Positions 36,312 to 44,825 of a DNA stretch of 64,000 nt are shown here, in pieces. A program made the translations under genes and the position numbers. How positions within the stretch are numbered: position 1 is the first letter of the stretch; the number at the start of each line of letters is the position of its first letter. The stretch spans positions 186,001 to 250,000 of the forward strand of contig NZ_JMKT01000010.1 in the NCBI RefSeq assembly GCF_000686525.1. The letters are read 5' to 3'. Origin of the DNA: Desulfonatronovibrio hydrogenovorans DSM 9292. GTDB taxonomy: Bacteria; Desulfobacterota; Desulfovibrionia; Desulfovibrionales; Desulfonatronovibrionaceae. The notes under the pieces were generated by a model. It ran no database searches. It saw nothing but the letters and a program-made list of their open reading frames with translations, and was not told where the DNA came from.

Positions 36312-38480
36312 TCAAGTAAATGCCTTCTGGAGACGGAATCGAAAATGGGTGAAACGTCTGCCTGCGCCCTGGTTTCGAATTCCGATTCCCATTGCCTTTT
36401 TGGACCCAATGAGAATAGCCAGTCTTCTGGCCCTGGTGAGTCCAGTGTATATGAGATTTCGCTGCAAAAGCAAATAGTGCTGGGTGACCACAGGCATCAC
36501 AATAGCCGGGAATTCGCTGCCCTGAGACTTGTGAACGCTGACTGCATAGGCCAGACCAAGCTCATCCACTTCGTCAAATTCATATACAATATTTCTGCCT
36601 TCAAAATCAATGATAAGTTCTGAATCTTCCTGATTGACCTGCTTTATCCAGCCAAGGTCGCCATTAAACACTTCTTTTTCGTAATTGTTCCGCAATTGCA
36701 AAACCCGATCTCCAGGCCTGAAGGATCTGCTGCCGCGAACCACAGCATCAGGACCTGGATTAAGCCGATCCTGCAAGATATTGTTGAGCTCCTGGGTACC
36801 CACGCCTCCTTTATGCATCGGAGTGAGCACCTGGATATCCTTCATGGGGTCCAGACCGTAAACCTGGGGGATGCGTTCACAGACCATGAAGGTGATCAGG
36901 TCCTGAATCCTTGCAATATCCTCCTGTTCCACCCAGAAAAAATCAGCCTGAGGGGGTTTCTGGGCTGAACTGACTGGAAAATGTCCGGTATTGATTCGGT
37001 GTGCATTGACAACTATGGAACTTTCCCTGGCCTGCCTGAAGATGCTGGTCAGCATGGAGCTGGGCAGGACCTGACTGGCCAGGATGTCCTTGAGGACATT
37101 TCCAGGACCCACAGCTGGAAGCTGATTCACATCTCCCACCAGGACCAGCCTGCAGGTTACTGGAAGGGCCCTCAGGAGCTGGGTAACCAGATGGGCGTCA
37201 AGCATTGAACTCTCGTCAACAATAACCGCATCTGCCCTGATTTTATTCTCTTCGTTGTAGTCGAATCCTCCGGCAGGATTATACTTGAGCAGTCTATGGA
37301 TAGTAGCCGCTTCAGCCCCGGTGGCCTGGGAAAGCCGCTTGGCTGCCCGGCCTGTGGGTGCAGCCAGCTTGACCTTCATTCCCAGCCTGTCAAACACCTT
37401 GACGATCATCCGGGTTATGGTGGTCTTTCCTGTACCAGGGCCTCCGGTGATAACACAGGCCTTGTTCAGGCAGGCATTGATCACAGCGTCTTTCTGTTCC
37501 GGACTGAGGGTGATTCTCTCCTCTTTTTCCAGGGCCTTGACATGGGATCTGATCTTTTTTTCCGCTGCTGCCCCTGGATGGGTTGAAAGGCTGCACAACC
37601 TGTGGGCAGCTTCCTTTTCCAGGCCATAAAAAAAAGTCAAGTAAACAGCCCTGGCTATTCCCTGTTCAGCCAGATCCTCCACAATGACTTTCTTTCGTTC
37701 TTCCAGAAGATCAATGGCTTTTTCAATAAGCCCGGGGTCAACTTCGCCCAGGATCTCAACCACCTTTTCCACCAGGGCGGCCCCGGGGAAAAAAAGATGT
37801 CCCTGTTCACTCAGCATGAAAAGAACATAAACTACGGCAGCCTGGAGTCTCTGGGGGCTGTCCCGGACAACCCCCAGGTTCAAAGCCATGCGGTCGGCAG
37901 TCTTGAACCCGATGCCCCGGATATCATAGACCAGATCATAGGGATTTTCAGTGATTTTGGAAACCGAGTCCCTGCCGAATTTTTTGTATATTTTGCTGGC
38001 AAAAGTTGTCGGTATCTGGTGGGTCTGCAAAAAAAGCATCAGGTTTCTTATTTCGCGCTGGTCTTCCCATGAAGACCTTATTCTCTGCAGCTTCTTGGGG
38101 CCAATCCCCTCCACCTGCAGTAGTTGGTCAGGATTCTCCTCAAGAATATCAAGGACCTTTTTTCCGAATCTCTCCACCATCTTTTCAGCCATGACCGGGC
38201 CTACTCCCTTGATCATGCCTGAACTCAAATAGCGCTTTATCCCGTTTATACTGGCCGGAAACAGTTGCTCAAACTCGGAAACCATGAACTGCCTGCCGTA
38301 TTTGGGATGATCCTTCCACTCACCTTTCAGTGAAAGCAGTTCCCCAGGAACTATCCTGCCCATGGCTCCGCAGACCGTCACCTGGCCCGGCTCCTGGGAG
38401 GATTTAACCCTGGCCACAGCATACCCGCTGTCCTCGCTGAAGTAAACTAGACTGGTTACCTCAGCCTTAAGTGTGCCCAT
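36312..38480 (-). CDS. recD2: RecD2-type ATP-dependent DNA helicase
   Basis: A 5'-3' superfamily 1B helicase that works without RecBC. An N-terminal OB-like region (VTSLVYFSEDSGYAVARVK), a tandem helix-hairpin-helix region near residues 95-190 and the helicase core follow, with Walker A VITGGPGTGKTTITRM near 350, Walker B VIVDESSMLD, GDVNQLPAVGPGN and the C-terminal YAVSVHKSQGSEFP. I prefer ATG 38480, which has AAGGA 6 bases upstream (722 residues), over ATG 38525, which has none. The same strand continues into the hybrid kinase. Confidence 0.92.
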   Translation of the reverse strand: MGTLKAEVTSLVYFSEDSGYAVARVKSSQEPGQVTVCGAMGRIVPGELLSLKGEWKDHPKYGRQFMVSEFEQLFPASINGIKRYLSSGMIKGVGPVMAEKMVERFGKKVLDILEENPDQLLQVEGIGPKKLQRIRSSWEDQREIRNLMLFLQTHQIPTTFASKIYKKFGRDSVSKITENPYDLVYDIRGIGFKTADRMALNLGVVRDSPQRLQAAVVYVLFMLSEQGHLFFPGAALVEKVVEILGEVDPGLIEKAIDLLEERKKVIVEDLAEQGIARAVYLTFFYGLEKEAAHRLCSLSTHPGAAAEKKIRSHVKALEKEERITLSPEQKDAVINACLNKACVITGGPGTGKTTITRMIVKVFDRLGMKVKLAAPTGRAAKRLSQATGAEAATIHRLLKYNPAGGFDYNEENKIRADAVIVDESSMLDAHLVTQLLRALPVTCRLVLVGDVNQLPAVGPGNVLKDILASQVLPSSMLTSIFRQARESSIVVNAHRINTGHFPVSSAQKPPQADFFWVEQEDIARIQDLITFMVCERIPQVYGLDPMKDIQVLTPMHKGGVGTQELNNILQDRLNPGPDAVVRGSRSFRPGDRVLQLRNNYEKEVFNGDLGWIKQVNQEDSELIIDFEGRNIVYEFDEVDELGLAYAVSVHKSQGSEFPAIVMPVVTQHYLLLQRNLIYTGLTRARRLAILIGSKKAMGIGIRNQGAGRRFTHFRFRLQKAFT

Positions 38481-38620
38481 GATGATCCTTGACCAGGCAA
38501 AGCCCCGGACAAAATATCCAGACATAACTGCTAATCATACTTAGATGTTAACTTAACTTGTTCAGAATGACAATTCCCAACGGCCCGCCAAAATCTCAGC
38601 AAGCTGGGCAGTGATCAACC

Positions 38621-38649
38621 TTGACAGATATATTGACATATATTAATAT
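38621..38649 (+). promoter_or_regulatory. sigma70-type promoter and probable operator of the ArsR cluster
   Basis: TTGACA at 38621, a 17-base spacer and TAATAT at 38644 form a near-consensus promoter. The spacer itself is AT-rich and contains a second TTGACA and imperfect dyad elements (ATATATTGACATATATTAATAT, 22 bases overall, described here as two segments: ATATATTGAC and ATATATTAATAT). ArsR-family repressors usually bind such sites between or over -35 and -10. The repressor gene begins 30 bases downstream. The promoter is seen; repression is inferred. Confidence 0.65.
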
Positions 38650-38678
38650 TGAAATAAATCAAAACCAGCAGGAACAAA

Positions 38679-39041
38679 ATGAAAGAATTCATCTTGACCG
38701 TAAAAGCCCTGTCCGACCCGACCAGGGTCAGGATATTAAAGCTGCTTGAACAGAAAAGTCATTGCGTATGTGAACTCCAGAATATCCTGGAGATTGCCCA
38801 GCCTACAGTTTCACGACACCTGAAAGTCCTTGAGCAGGCTGAATTTGTTTATAGTTCCCGAGAAGGGTCCTGGGTCAATTACTGCCTGAAACCAAATCCT
38901 TCCAATATTTATGCTGCTGCCATGATTAAGAATCTTGGATCGTGGCTCAACCATGATCCAAGTATCACCAGCCTTATTTCCAAGGCACAGACAGTTGATC
39001 GAAACAAAATCCTGAGCCGGAATCAAGACCCGGCCAATTGA
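38679..39041 (+). CDS. ArsR-family metalloid-responsive repressor
   Basis: A 120-residue winged-helix repressor. The N-terminal ALSDPTRVRILKLLEQ and DNA-recognition helix IAQPTVSRHLKVLEQAEFV are typical. The sequence HCVCEL near residue 28 matches the CVC metal-binding site in the third helix of As(III)/Sb(III)-sensing ArsR (ELCVCDL in E. coli). No poly-His or other site is evident. GGAAC is near the ATG. It lies 7 bases ahead of the permease, and a promoter with operator-like symmetry precedes it, so it probably controls the cluster. Confidence 0.88.
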   Translation: MKEFILTVKALSDPTRVRILKLLEQKSHCVCELQNILEIAQPTVSRHLKVLEQAEFVYSSREGSWVNYCLKPNPSNIYAAAMIKNLGSWLNHDPSITSLISKAQTVDRNKILSRNQDPAN

Positions 39042-39048
39042 CTCAGAT

Positions 39049-40221
39049 ATGAAAGAATGGCAAAAACTGCTGTTAATACTGGTGGCCTTCTGGCTGGCCT
39101 ATCTCACGCCGTGGGATTCTGAAACCGTCAGAAGGTCTGGTCTGGAAGCTTTCATGATGCTCCAGGATTACGCCCGGGAGCATGTCCTGACCTGCCTGAT
39201 CCCAGCCTTTTTCATTGCCGGCGCAATTGCAGTATTTGTGTCCAAGGCCGCAGTTCTGAAGTACTTCGGATCAAAAGCCAATAAAGTCCTGTCCTACTCA
39301 GTAGCTTCTGTATCCGGGACCATTCTATCGGTCTGCTCCTGCACAGTCCTGCCCCTTTTTGCAGGGATTTATTCCAGAGGAGCCGGAATTGGACCTGCCA
39401 CAGCCTTTTTATATTCCGGCCCAGCCATCAATGTTCTGGCCATAAGTATGACTGCCAAGGTTCTGGGCTGGCAACTGGGATTGGCCAGGGCTGTTGGAGC
39501 CATCTTCTTTGCAGTAGTCATTGGAATTTTGATGTCCTGGATTTTCTGCAGGGATGAAGCAGAAAGAGAAGAATGTCAGATGCATCTGCCTGATGAAGAG
39601 CCCAACAAGCGGACCTTGCTTCAGGACGGCCTGTTCATATTCACCATGGTCCTTGTTCTGGTCTTTGCCGCTTTTGCCGAGCCAGGACCTGGAGCACACA
39701 ACTTCTGGACGACCATTTATTCCATCAAGTGGCACAGTACCGCTGTTCTGCTTGTCCTGGTCTGTCTCATGGCCTGGAAATGGTTCGAGAAAAACGAACG
39801 TCAGGACTGGATCCACTCCACTTGGTCTTTTATCAAGATGATCAGTCCCCTTTTATTTGCCGGGGTCCTGGTTGCTGGCTTTCTGCTGGGTCGACCCGGG
39901 TATCCTGCCCTTATTCCTGAGCAGTGGGTTGCAGAACTGGTCGGAGGAAACTCTTTGCAGGCCAACCTTATCGCCTCTGTGGCCGGAGCCCTCATGTACT
40001 TTGCCACTCTGACTGAAGTACCCATTCTGCAGGGACTCCTTGGCTCAGGCATGGGACAGGGACCGGCCCTGGCCCTTCTTCTGGCCGGACCAGCCTTGTC
40101 CCTGCCCAACATGCTGGTCATCGGGAGCGTGATGGGCCTGAAAAAGACTGTGGTTTTTTCACTGATTATCATTGTTATGGCCACATTCTGCGGATTGATT
40201 TACGGCAATTTCTTCAATTAA
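39049..40221 (+). CDS. UPF0718/ArsP-like permease
   Basis: An inner-membrane permease of about 8-10 helices (390 residues). The family core is SVCSCTVLPLFAGIYSRGAGIGPATAFLYSGPAINVLA in two parts: the CSC motif near residue 90 and the following glycine-rich helix, repeated in related form at LMYFATLTEVPILQGLLGSGMGQGPALALLL. In ArsP, which exports trivalent methylated arsenicals, conserved cysteines are required. Position behind an ArsR-type repressor with a CVC site supports a metalloid or thiol-reactive substrate. The true substrate is not shown by the sequence. Residues 167-185 form a charged cytoplasmic loop. Confidence 0.85.
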   Translation: MKEWQKLLLILVAFWLAYLTPWDSETVRRSGLEAFMMLQDYAREHVLTCLIPAFFIAGAIAVFVSKAAVLKYFGSKANKVLSYSVASVSGTILSVCSCTVLPLFAGIYSRGAGIGPATAFLYSGPAINVLAISMTAKVLGWQLGLARAVGAIFFAVVIGILMSWIFCRDEAEREECQMHLPDEEPNKRTLLQDGLFIFTMVLVLVFAAFAEPGPGAHNFWTTIYSIKWHSTAVLLVLVCLMAWKWFEKNERQDWIHSTWSFIKMISPLLFAGVLVAGFLLGRPGYPALIPEQWVAELVGGNSLQANLIASVAGALMYFATLTEVPILQGLLGSGMGQGPALALLLAGPALSLPNMLVIGSVMGLKKTVVFSLIIIVMATFCGLIYGNFFN

Positions 40222-40270
40222 CACCATCAGCATGCTTGCAAAGCAGTAAAATTCACCCAAGGAGGATTCA

Positions 40271-40501
40271 ATGGATATCAAAGTACTGGGCCCAGGATGT
40301 CCCCGCTGTGAACAGGTCAAAAATCTGGTCATGGAAGCAGTCAGGGAAACCGGAGTTGAAGCCAATGTAGAAAAAATATCCGATACCATGCAGATCGCCA
40401 GCTACGGAGTGTTTGGAACACCGGCCATAGTCATCAACGGCAAAGTCAAAAGCGTGGGCAAGGTGCCCACCAAAGACCAGATCAAGGAATGGATTTCCTG
40501 A
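40271..40501 (+). CDS. small thioredoxin-fold redox protein
   Basis: A 76-residue cytoplasmic thioredoxin-like protein of the MTH895/redox-active-disulfide type. The active site CPRC is near residue 10 in VLGPGCPRCEQVKN, and the cis-proline stands in FGTPAIVINGKV. It has no signal peptide. AAGGAGGA precedes the ATG. Proteins of this kind often follow UPF0718 permeases, where they may deliver or receive thiol-bound substrate or reduce the permease cysteines. The function in this cluster is inferred. Confidence 0.85.
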   Translation: MDIKVLGPGCPRCEQVKNLVMEAVRETGVEANVEKISDTMQIASYGVFGTPAIVINGKVKSVGKVPTKDQIKEWIS

Positions 40502-40527
40502 TTATCCTGCTCAGGTATTGACGAGGT

Positions 40528-40569
40528 GGTGGCATATGTTTAAATCAGGTTATCTGATTTTTTGCCACC
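40528..40569 (+). terminator. two-tier hairpin with T-run, terminator or attenuator inside the ArsR cluster
   Basis: An inner stem AAATCAG/CTGATTT (40542-40548 with 40554-40560, loop GTTAT) leads into a run of six T. An outer 7-bp stem GGTGGCA/TGCCACC (40528-40534 with 40563-40569) encloses it. The inner hairpin with T-run looks like a weak intrinsic terminator. It sits between the cytoplasmic thioredoxin gene and the exported thioredoxin gene. A TTGACG with TAAATC 17 bases later overlaps it and might restart transcription. Confidence 0.5.
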
Positions 40570-40588
40570 CCAAACAGGTTATTCAATC

Positions 40589-41020
40589 ATGAAAAAATTT
40601 GCAGCAGTAATCATATTTATCGGTGCGGTCTTTGTCTTGATGCTTCTGTATTCCATCCAGCAAGGCCAGGAATCTGTTCTTCAACCGCTACCTCAGGTCC
40701 CGGCCCCTGGCATGGTGACCATGGTCAATCTCGGTGCTGACTCCTGCCTGCCCTGCCAGATGATGGAGCCAATTATTGAGGAGATGCGCGAAAAATATGA
40801 GGATCAGGCCAAGATCGCCTTTATAGATATCTGGAAACACAGTGATCAGGGCCAAAGATTCAGGATAACCACCATACCTGCACAGATTTTCTATGACCAC
40901 CAGGGACAGGAAGTGTTCCGGCATCAGGGATTCATGGATGCAAAATCTGTCGCCAGCATCCTTGACGAACTACTGGAAAAACAAACTGCTGCCCAGCCCG
41001 CCCAGGTGTCAGGCATCTGA
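40589..41020 (+). CDS. membrane-anchored periplasmic thioredoxin
   Basis: A 143-residue protein with an N-terminal membrane anchor or signal peptide (FAAVIIFIGAVFVLMLLYSI) and a thioredoxin domain facing the periplasm. The active site CLPC is near residue 54 (ADSCLPCQMMEPII) and the cis-proline is in ITTIPAQIFYD. I choose ATG 40589 because the anchor then begins at the N-terminus; a TTG upstream has no support. It is followed 15 bases later by a CcdA-like protein that could keep it reduced. Hairpin 40528-40569 separates it from the upstream genes. Confidence 0.87.
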   Translation: MKKFAAVIIFIGAVFVLMLLYSIQQGQESVLQPLPQVPAPGMVTMVNLGADSCLPCQMMEPIIEEMREKYEDQAKIAFIDIWKHSDQGQRFRITTIPAQIFYDHQGQEVFRHQGFMDAKSVASILDELLEKQTAAQPAQVSGI

Positions 41021-41035
41021 TTGTCTTAAACATTC

Positions 41036-41740
41036 ATGCTGGAATCCCTTCTCATCACCATCAACTCCTGGATTACTCAGGACACCGGATTCGCTTATAT
41101 CGGGTCTTTTCTGTGGGGAATGGTCAGTGTTGTCTTCAGTCCCTGCCATCTGGCTGCCATTCCCCTTATTGTCGCTTATGTGGGGGGTCAGAACAGGATA
41201 TTGGACTCCAGGGAAGCCGGAACCTATTCACTCCTTTTCAGCCTGGGGCTATTCATCACCATTGCGGCAATTGGGGCTGCATGCGCTGCTCTGGGCAGGG
41301 TCCTGGGTGATGTTGGAGGATACTGGCAGATTATTATCGGAGCCATACTGATATGGGTCGCCTTGGGCATGATGGGTGTTCCCCAGTGTTCCCTGCCCGG
41401 CAACTTTCTGCACAGGTTCAAACTTCGCGGCCACATGGGAGCCCTGGGCCTGGGGCTTGGCTACGGGGTTCTTTCAGGAATGTGCACCTTTGGCTTTCTC
41501 GCCCCCATCCTGGCCATCATAACCATCCAGGAAAAAGTGGCCACCGGGATTGTCATGATCATTCTCTTTGCCCTGGGACATTGTCTGCCCATCCTGGTGG
41601 CAGGATGCTCAGCCGCCCTGGCCAGGAGAGTAACTGAACTGAAAGCCTGGCATGGTGCCGGGACCTGGTTCAGGAAAGGGGCTGGGATCTTGATTCTGAT
41701 CCTTGGTGTCTACTTCATCCTCAACCCTTTTTTCAGCTGA
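41036..41740 (+). CDS. CcdA/DsbD-like transmembrane thiol transporter
   Basis: A 234-residue membrane protein with six predicted helices, carrying reducing power from the cytoplasm to the periplasm. The two redox cysteines are in SPCHLAAIPLIV near residue 38 and SGMCTFGFLAPI near 155. It is the last gene of the plus-strand cluster and almost certainly the electron donor for the adjacent CLPC thioredoxin. Cytochrome c maturation is a possible alternative role, but no ccm or res genes are nearby. Confidence 0.88.
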   Translation: MLESLLITINSWITQDTGFAYIGSFLWGMVSVVFSPCHLAAIPLIVAYVGGQNRILDSREAGTYSLLFSLGLFITIAAIGAACAALGRVLGDVGGYWQIIIGAILIWVALGMMGVPQCSLPGNFLHRFKLRGHMGALGLGLGYGVLSGMCTFGFLAPILAIITIQEKVATGIVMIILFALGHCLPILVAGCSAALARRVTELKAWHGAGTWFRKGAGILILILGVYFILNPFFS

Positions 41741-41759
41741 ATCTAAAAAACACCAGCCT

Positions 41760-42140
41760 TTAGTCGTCGGGAAAAAGCGACGAATGGTGTTCAACAATCA
41801 ACCAGTTGTCGCCAGTGTTGCGATACACAAAGGTAAATCTGGCCGGAACTGCGGCCCTGTCCCCACCCTTGGATACGTGAAAGGTGTATGAGCCGGAGTT
41901 TATGGCAATATCCCCATAAATTCTGACATGCTCATCCTGGACCGTACATCCCGGTTCCAACTGCACCAGAAACTCGAAATACTCTCTGAGTTCCGGCCTT
42001 GTCCTTCTTATTCTGGAGGACAGGGTAGGCAGAAGAGATGCATGGACATCATAACAGGCCAGAATATTTTCCGGATCAGCACTTTTTAGAGCCTGGCACC
42101 ATTCCTTCAATCGATCTGATACTTTTGTTTTTTCTTCCAT
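41760..42140 (-). CDS. NTF2-like/SnoaL-type small protein
   Basis: A 126-residue cone-fold protein of the NTF2/DUF4440 superfamily: the N-terminal helix RLKEWCQALKSADPENILACYD, the strand ASLLPTLSSRIRR and the C-terminal FTFVYRNTGDNWLIVEHHSSLFP resemble calcium/calmodulin kinase association-domain-like proteins. No catalytic residues can be assigned. AGGAAG precedes the ATG. It converges on the CcdA-like gene and is 98 bases downstream of the EamA gene on the same strand. Confidence 0.75.
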   Translation of the reverse strand: MEEKTKVSDRLKEWCQALKSADPENILACYDVHASLLPTLSSRIRRTRPELREYFEFLVQLEPGCTVQDEHVRIYGDIAINSGSYTFHVSKGGDRAAVPARFTFVYRNTGDNWLIVEHHSSLFPDD

Positions 42141-42238
42141 ATACCAACTTCCTGTTTATTTTTCCCAAGAGTATAGAATTCAAGTTCAAACTACCAGGGT
42201 TAACTGGTCAACGGTCCCAAAAAGCCTGGTCCTGACCA

Positions 42239-43141
42239 TCACCACCTGGTGGCAACTGCAATTCCTCCAAGAATCATGACCCCGCTCAGGGCATGAATCC
42301 AGCCAATGGGCTCCCCTAAAAGCAGAAAAGCGCCAAGCCCGCTGAACAGAGGCAGAGTATAGTATATAAGCCCGGCTGTGGACGGACCCACAAGGGATAT
42401 GGCTTTGGCCCAGAAAAAAAACGATACCAGCGAGGCCCCAATCCCAATATACAGGACCGACCCCAGAATATCCATGGTAATGGCAGGGAATCCTTTAAAA
42501 AAAATTTCAAGACCGGCCCAGGGCATAAGCATGGCCAGGCCCAGACCGAAAGTGGACATGAGCATGGTTGCCTGACTGATCTCAGCAGGTTTTATCCTGA
42601 TAAGGATAGTGTATCCGCCGAATATCATGGCAGCAGCCACCATCCACAAATCTCCAGCTGCAAAAGACAGCTCCCTGAGAATAGAAAGGTCACCCCTGGT
42701 TATCAGCACAACCACCCCGGAAACAGCCAGAACCAGCCCTCCGGACCGGGCCCAGGTTATGGGCTCGCCCAGGAATATCCTGGAAAAAATAATTATAAAA
42801 ATTGGGGTAGAAGTGGCTATCAAAGAAAGATTCAAAGCAGTCGAAGTGTGGGCTGCTATATAGATCAGGGTATTGAATACCGTCACTCCTAGAAAGGCAG
42901 CTGACAATAGATATCCGAGATTGACCCTGACTGTCTGCCTGTCTTTCCATGTTCCAGCCCCGGCCAGGGGGAAAAGGACCAGACAGGCCACAAGCCAGCG
43001 TAACATAGCCAGGGTGGCTGGGTTGACCTGTTCGTTCAGCCCCCTGGCCACAATAAAATTGCCAGACCAGATCACAGTGGCACCCAGGGCAAAACCAAGC
43101 CCGGCCAGCCTGGCGACTCGGCAGGATCCGACTTTATCCAT
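42239..43141 (-). CDS. EamA/DMT-family transporter in the thiC transcription unit
   Basis: A 300-residue inner-membrane transporter with ten predicted helices in two EamA repeats (first half to about 150, FIVARGLNEQVNPATLAMLRW; second from about 160, with GPSTAGLIYYTLPLFSGLGAFLLLGEPIGW). Its ATG stands directly after the thiC stop (TAAATG), so the two are translated together and share the TPP riboswitch. This suggests a substrate tied to thiamine, such as HMP, thiamine or a precursor. DMT proteins are diverse, so substrate prediction rests on context only. Confidence 0.87.
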   Translation of the reverse strand: MDKVGSCRVARLAGLGFALGATVIWSGNFIVARGLNEQVNPATLAMLRWLVACLVLFPLAGAGTWKDRQTVRVNLGYLLSAAFLGVTVFNTLIYIAAHTSTALNLSLIATSTPIFIIIFSRIFLGEPITWARSGGLVLAVSGVVVLITRGDLSILRELSFAAGDLWMVAAAMIFGGYTILIRIKPAEISQATMLMSTFGLGLAMLMPWAGLEIFFKGFPAITMDILGSVLYIGIGASLVSFFFWAKAISLVGPSTAGLIYYTLPLFSGLGAFLLLGEPIGWIHALSGVMILGGIAVATRW

Positions 43142-44413
43142 TTACATCTTCTCTTCACAACTCACAGCACATAATTTTCCGCACATGGAGCATCCCTTTT
43201 CATCGTCCGTAATCTGGAGTCGTTTTCTGACCAGGTCCGGATCCAGGGAATTGGAGATAATCCCTTCCCAGTCAAGGGCCTGCCTGCACTTTGAAATCTT
43301 CATGTCCTGCTCCAGAGCGCCAGCCACCCCTTTTTCAATGTCCGCGATATGCCCTGCAACCCTGCAGGCCATAACCCCCTGGTACACATCGTCTTCATCA
43401 GGGAGGCCCAGGTGTTCGGCCGGAGTCACATAACACAGGAAATCAGCACCAGCAGCCCCGGCAAGAGCCCCGCCTATGGCTGCGGTTATATGGTCATATC
43501 CGGCTGCGATGTCCGTGGGAAGCGGACCAAGTACGTAAAAAGGAGCATCGTTGCAAAGTCTTTTCTGGAGCTTTATCTGACTGCTGATCTGGCCAAGGGG
43601 TACATGGCCCGGGCCTTCAATCATGACCTGGACCCCCTTCTCATAGGCCCTCCGGGCCAGATGGGCCAGGGTCATCAGTTCATCCACCTGGGCCTGATCC
43701 AGAGCATCGGCAATACAGCCCGGCCTCAGACCGTCACCAAGACTCAAGGTGACATCATAACTGCCAGCAATCTCCAAAAGGGTATCAAAGTTCTCGAAGA
43801 GTGGATTTTCTTTTTTATTCTTTTTAATCCAGTTCATGTGGATGGAACCGCCCCGGCTGACGCAGGGCATGATACGTTCGGACCTTTCCAGCATTTCCAG
43901 AGACCGGCTGGTGATGCCGCAGTGCACGGTTATATAGTCCACTCCCTGCCTGCACTGCTCTTCGATTTCCCTGAAAAGGATATCGCTGTCCATCCTGCTC
44001 AGAGGTCGCCCCTGATGAACCATCTTGGCTGCCAGACCGTATATGGGAACGCTGCCCACCATCACCGGAGACTGTTCCAAAAACATCTCCCTGATCCGGG
44101 TCAGATCTCCGCCGGTAGACAGATCCATTATGGAGTCGGTTCCAGCCCGCAACGCCTGGTTCAGCTTCTTTTTCTCTAGACCCTGGTCAGCAAGGACGCC
44201 GCTTGTTCCCAGGTTGGCATTGACCTTGGTCTTTAACCCCTGACCAATGGACCGAATTTCCCTGAAATCACGCTTGATATTTTTGGGCAGTACTGCCAGG
44301 CCCCTGGCCAGGAGCTGACAGATCCTGCTGCTGTCAACTCCTTCATGGGCAGCGGCTGCTTCCATTTCCGGGGTGATTATCCCGGCTTTGGCTTTTTCCA
44401 GTTGGGTTTTCAT
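43142..44413 (-). CDS. thiC: phosphomethylpyrimidine synthase ThiC
   Basis: ThiC is a radical SAM enzyme that rearranges AIR to HMP-P in thiamine synthesis. GTLGTSGVLADQ-type NLGTSGVLADQ, VDYITVHCGIT, SRGGSIHMNW, SYDVTLSLGDGLRPG and EGPGHVPL are visible. The C-terminal cluster motif reads CSMCGKLC (CX2CX3C), one residue shorter than the E. coli CX2CX4C, a form I know from anaerobes. ATG 44413 with GGGAGGA upstream gives 423 residues; the open frame extends 26 codons further through the leader, which is not coding. A TPP riboswitch and a Shine-Dalgarno hairpin precede it. Confidence 0.95.
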   Translation of the reverse strand: MKTQLEKAKAGIITPEMEAAAAHEGVDSSRICQLLARGLAVLPKNIKRDFREIRSIGQGLKTKVNANLGTSGVLADQGLEKKKLNQALRAGTDSIMDLSTGGDLTRIREMFLEQSPVMVGSVPIYGLAAKMVHQGRPLSRMDSDILFREIEEQCRQGVDYITVHCGITSRSLEMLERSERIMPCVSRGGSIHMNWIKKNKKENPLFENFDTLLEIAGSYDVTLSLGDGLRPGCIADALDQAQVDELMTLAHLARRAYEKGVQVMIEGPGHVPLGQISSQIKLQKRLCNDAPFYVLGPLPTDIAAGYDHITAAIGGALAGAAGADFLCYVTPAEHLGLPDEDDVYQGVMACRVAGHIADIEKGVAGALEQDMKISKCRQALDWEGIISNSLDPDLVRKRLQITDDEKGCSMCGKLCAVSCEEKM

Positions 44414-44417
44414 TAAA

Positions 44418-44444
44418 TCCTCCCAGTAATAAAGTTCAGGAGGA
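44418..44444 (-). promoter_or_regulatory. Shine-Dalgarno-sequestering hairpin ahead of thiC
   Basis: On the transcript, UCCUCCU pairs with GGGAGGA, the thiC ribosome binding site, over 7 positions (last pair U-G), with a 13-base loop. It lies between the TPP aptamer and the thiC start, exactly where a translational expression platform should be. A second stem, GGCCGG/CCGGCC in 44462-44489, lies between and could be the switching partner. No U-run is present, so control of translation is more likely than termination. Confidence 0.55.
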
Positions 44445-44495
44445 ATATGCAGAGGAAGGCCTGGCCGGGCAATTCCAATTATCCGGCCCATCCTC

Positions 44496-44575
<80 letters not shown>

Positions 44576-44825
44576 GGCATGGTCGAAAAATACATTCAAC
44601 CAGAATCGCCTTACTATTTCAACTGATTTTCAAGAACCTTTTTTCTGCGTCAGATGCCTGGCAGGCACTGTCATTTGTTTCATCATCCTGACAAAGGCTT
44701 TTCCTGCATAATTCCACCAGTTCAATCCCTGGACATGATCTTTAAATTATGCACGTCAAACAACCATCCCAAATTATGGCCTGAATCTTGAATATGATAA
44801 CATGAAAACCAAAAAGGATCTGGAC

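Noticed and set aside
43349-44179. Plus-strand open frame of 276 codons inside thiC
   Set aside because: Antisense to a well-conserved enzyme. No domain, no binding site and no matching neighbour.
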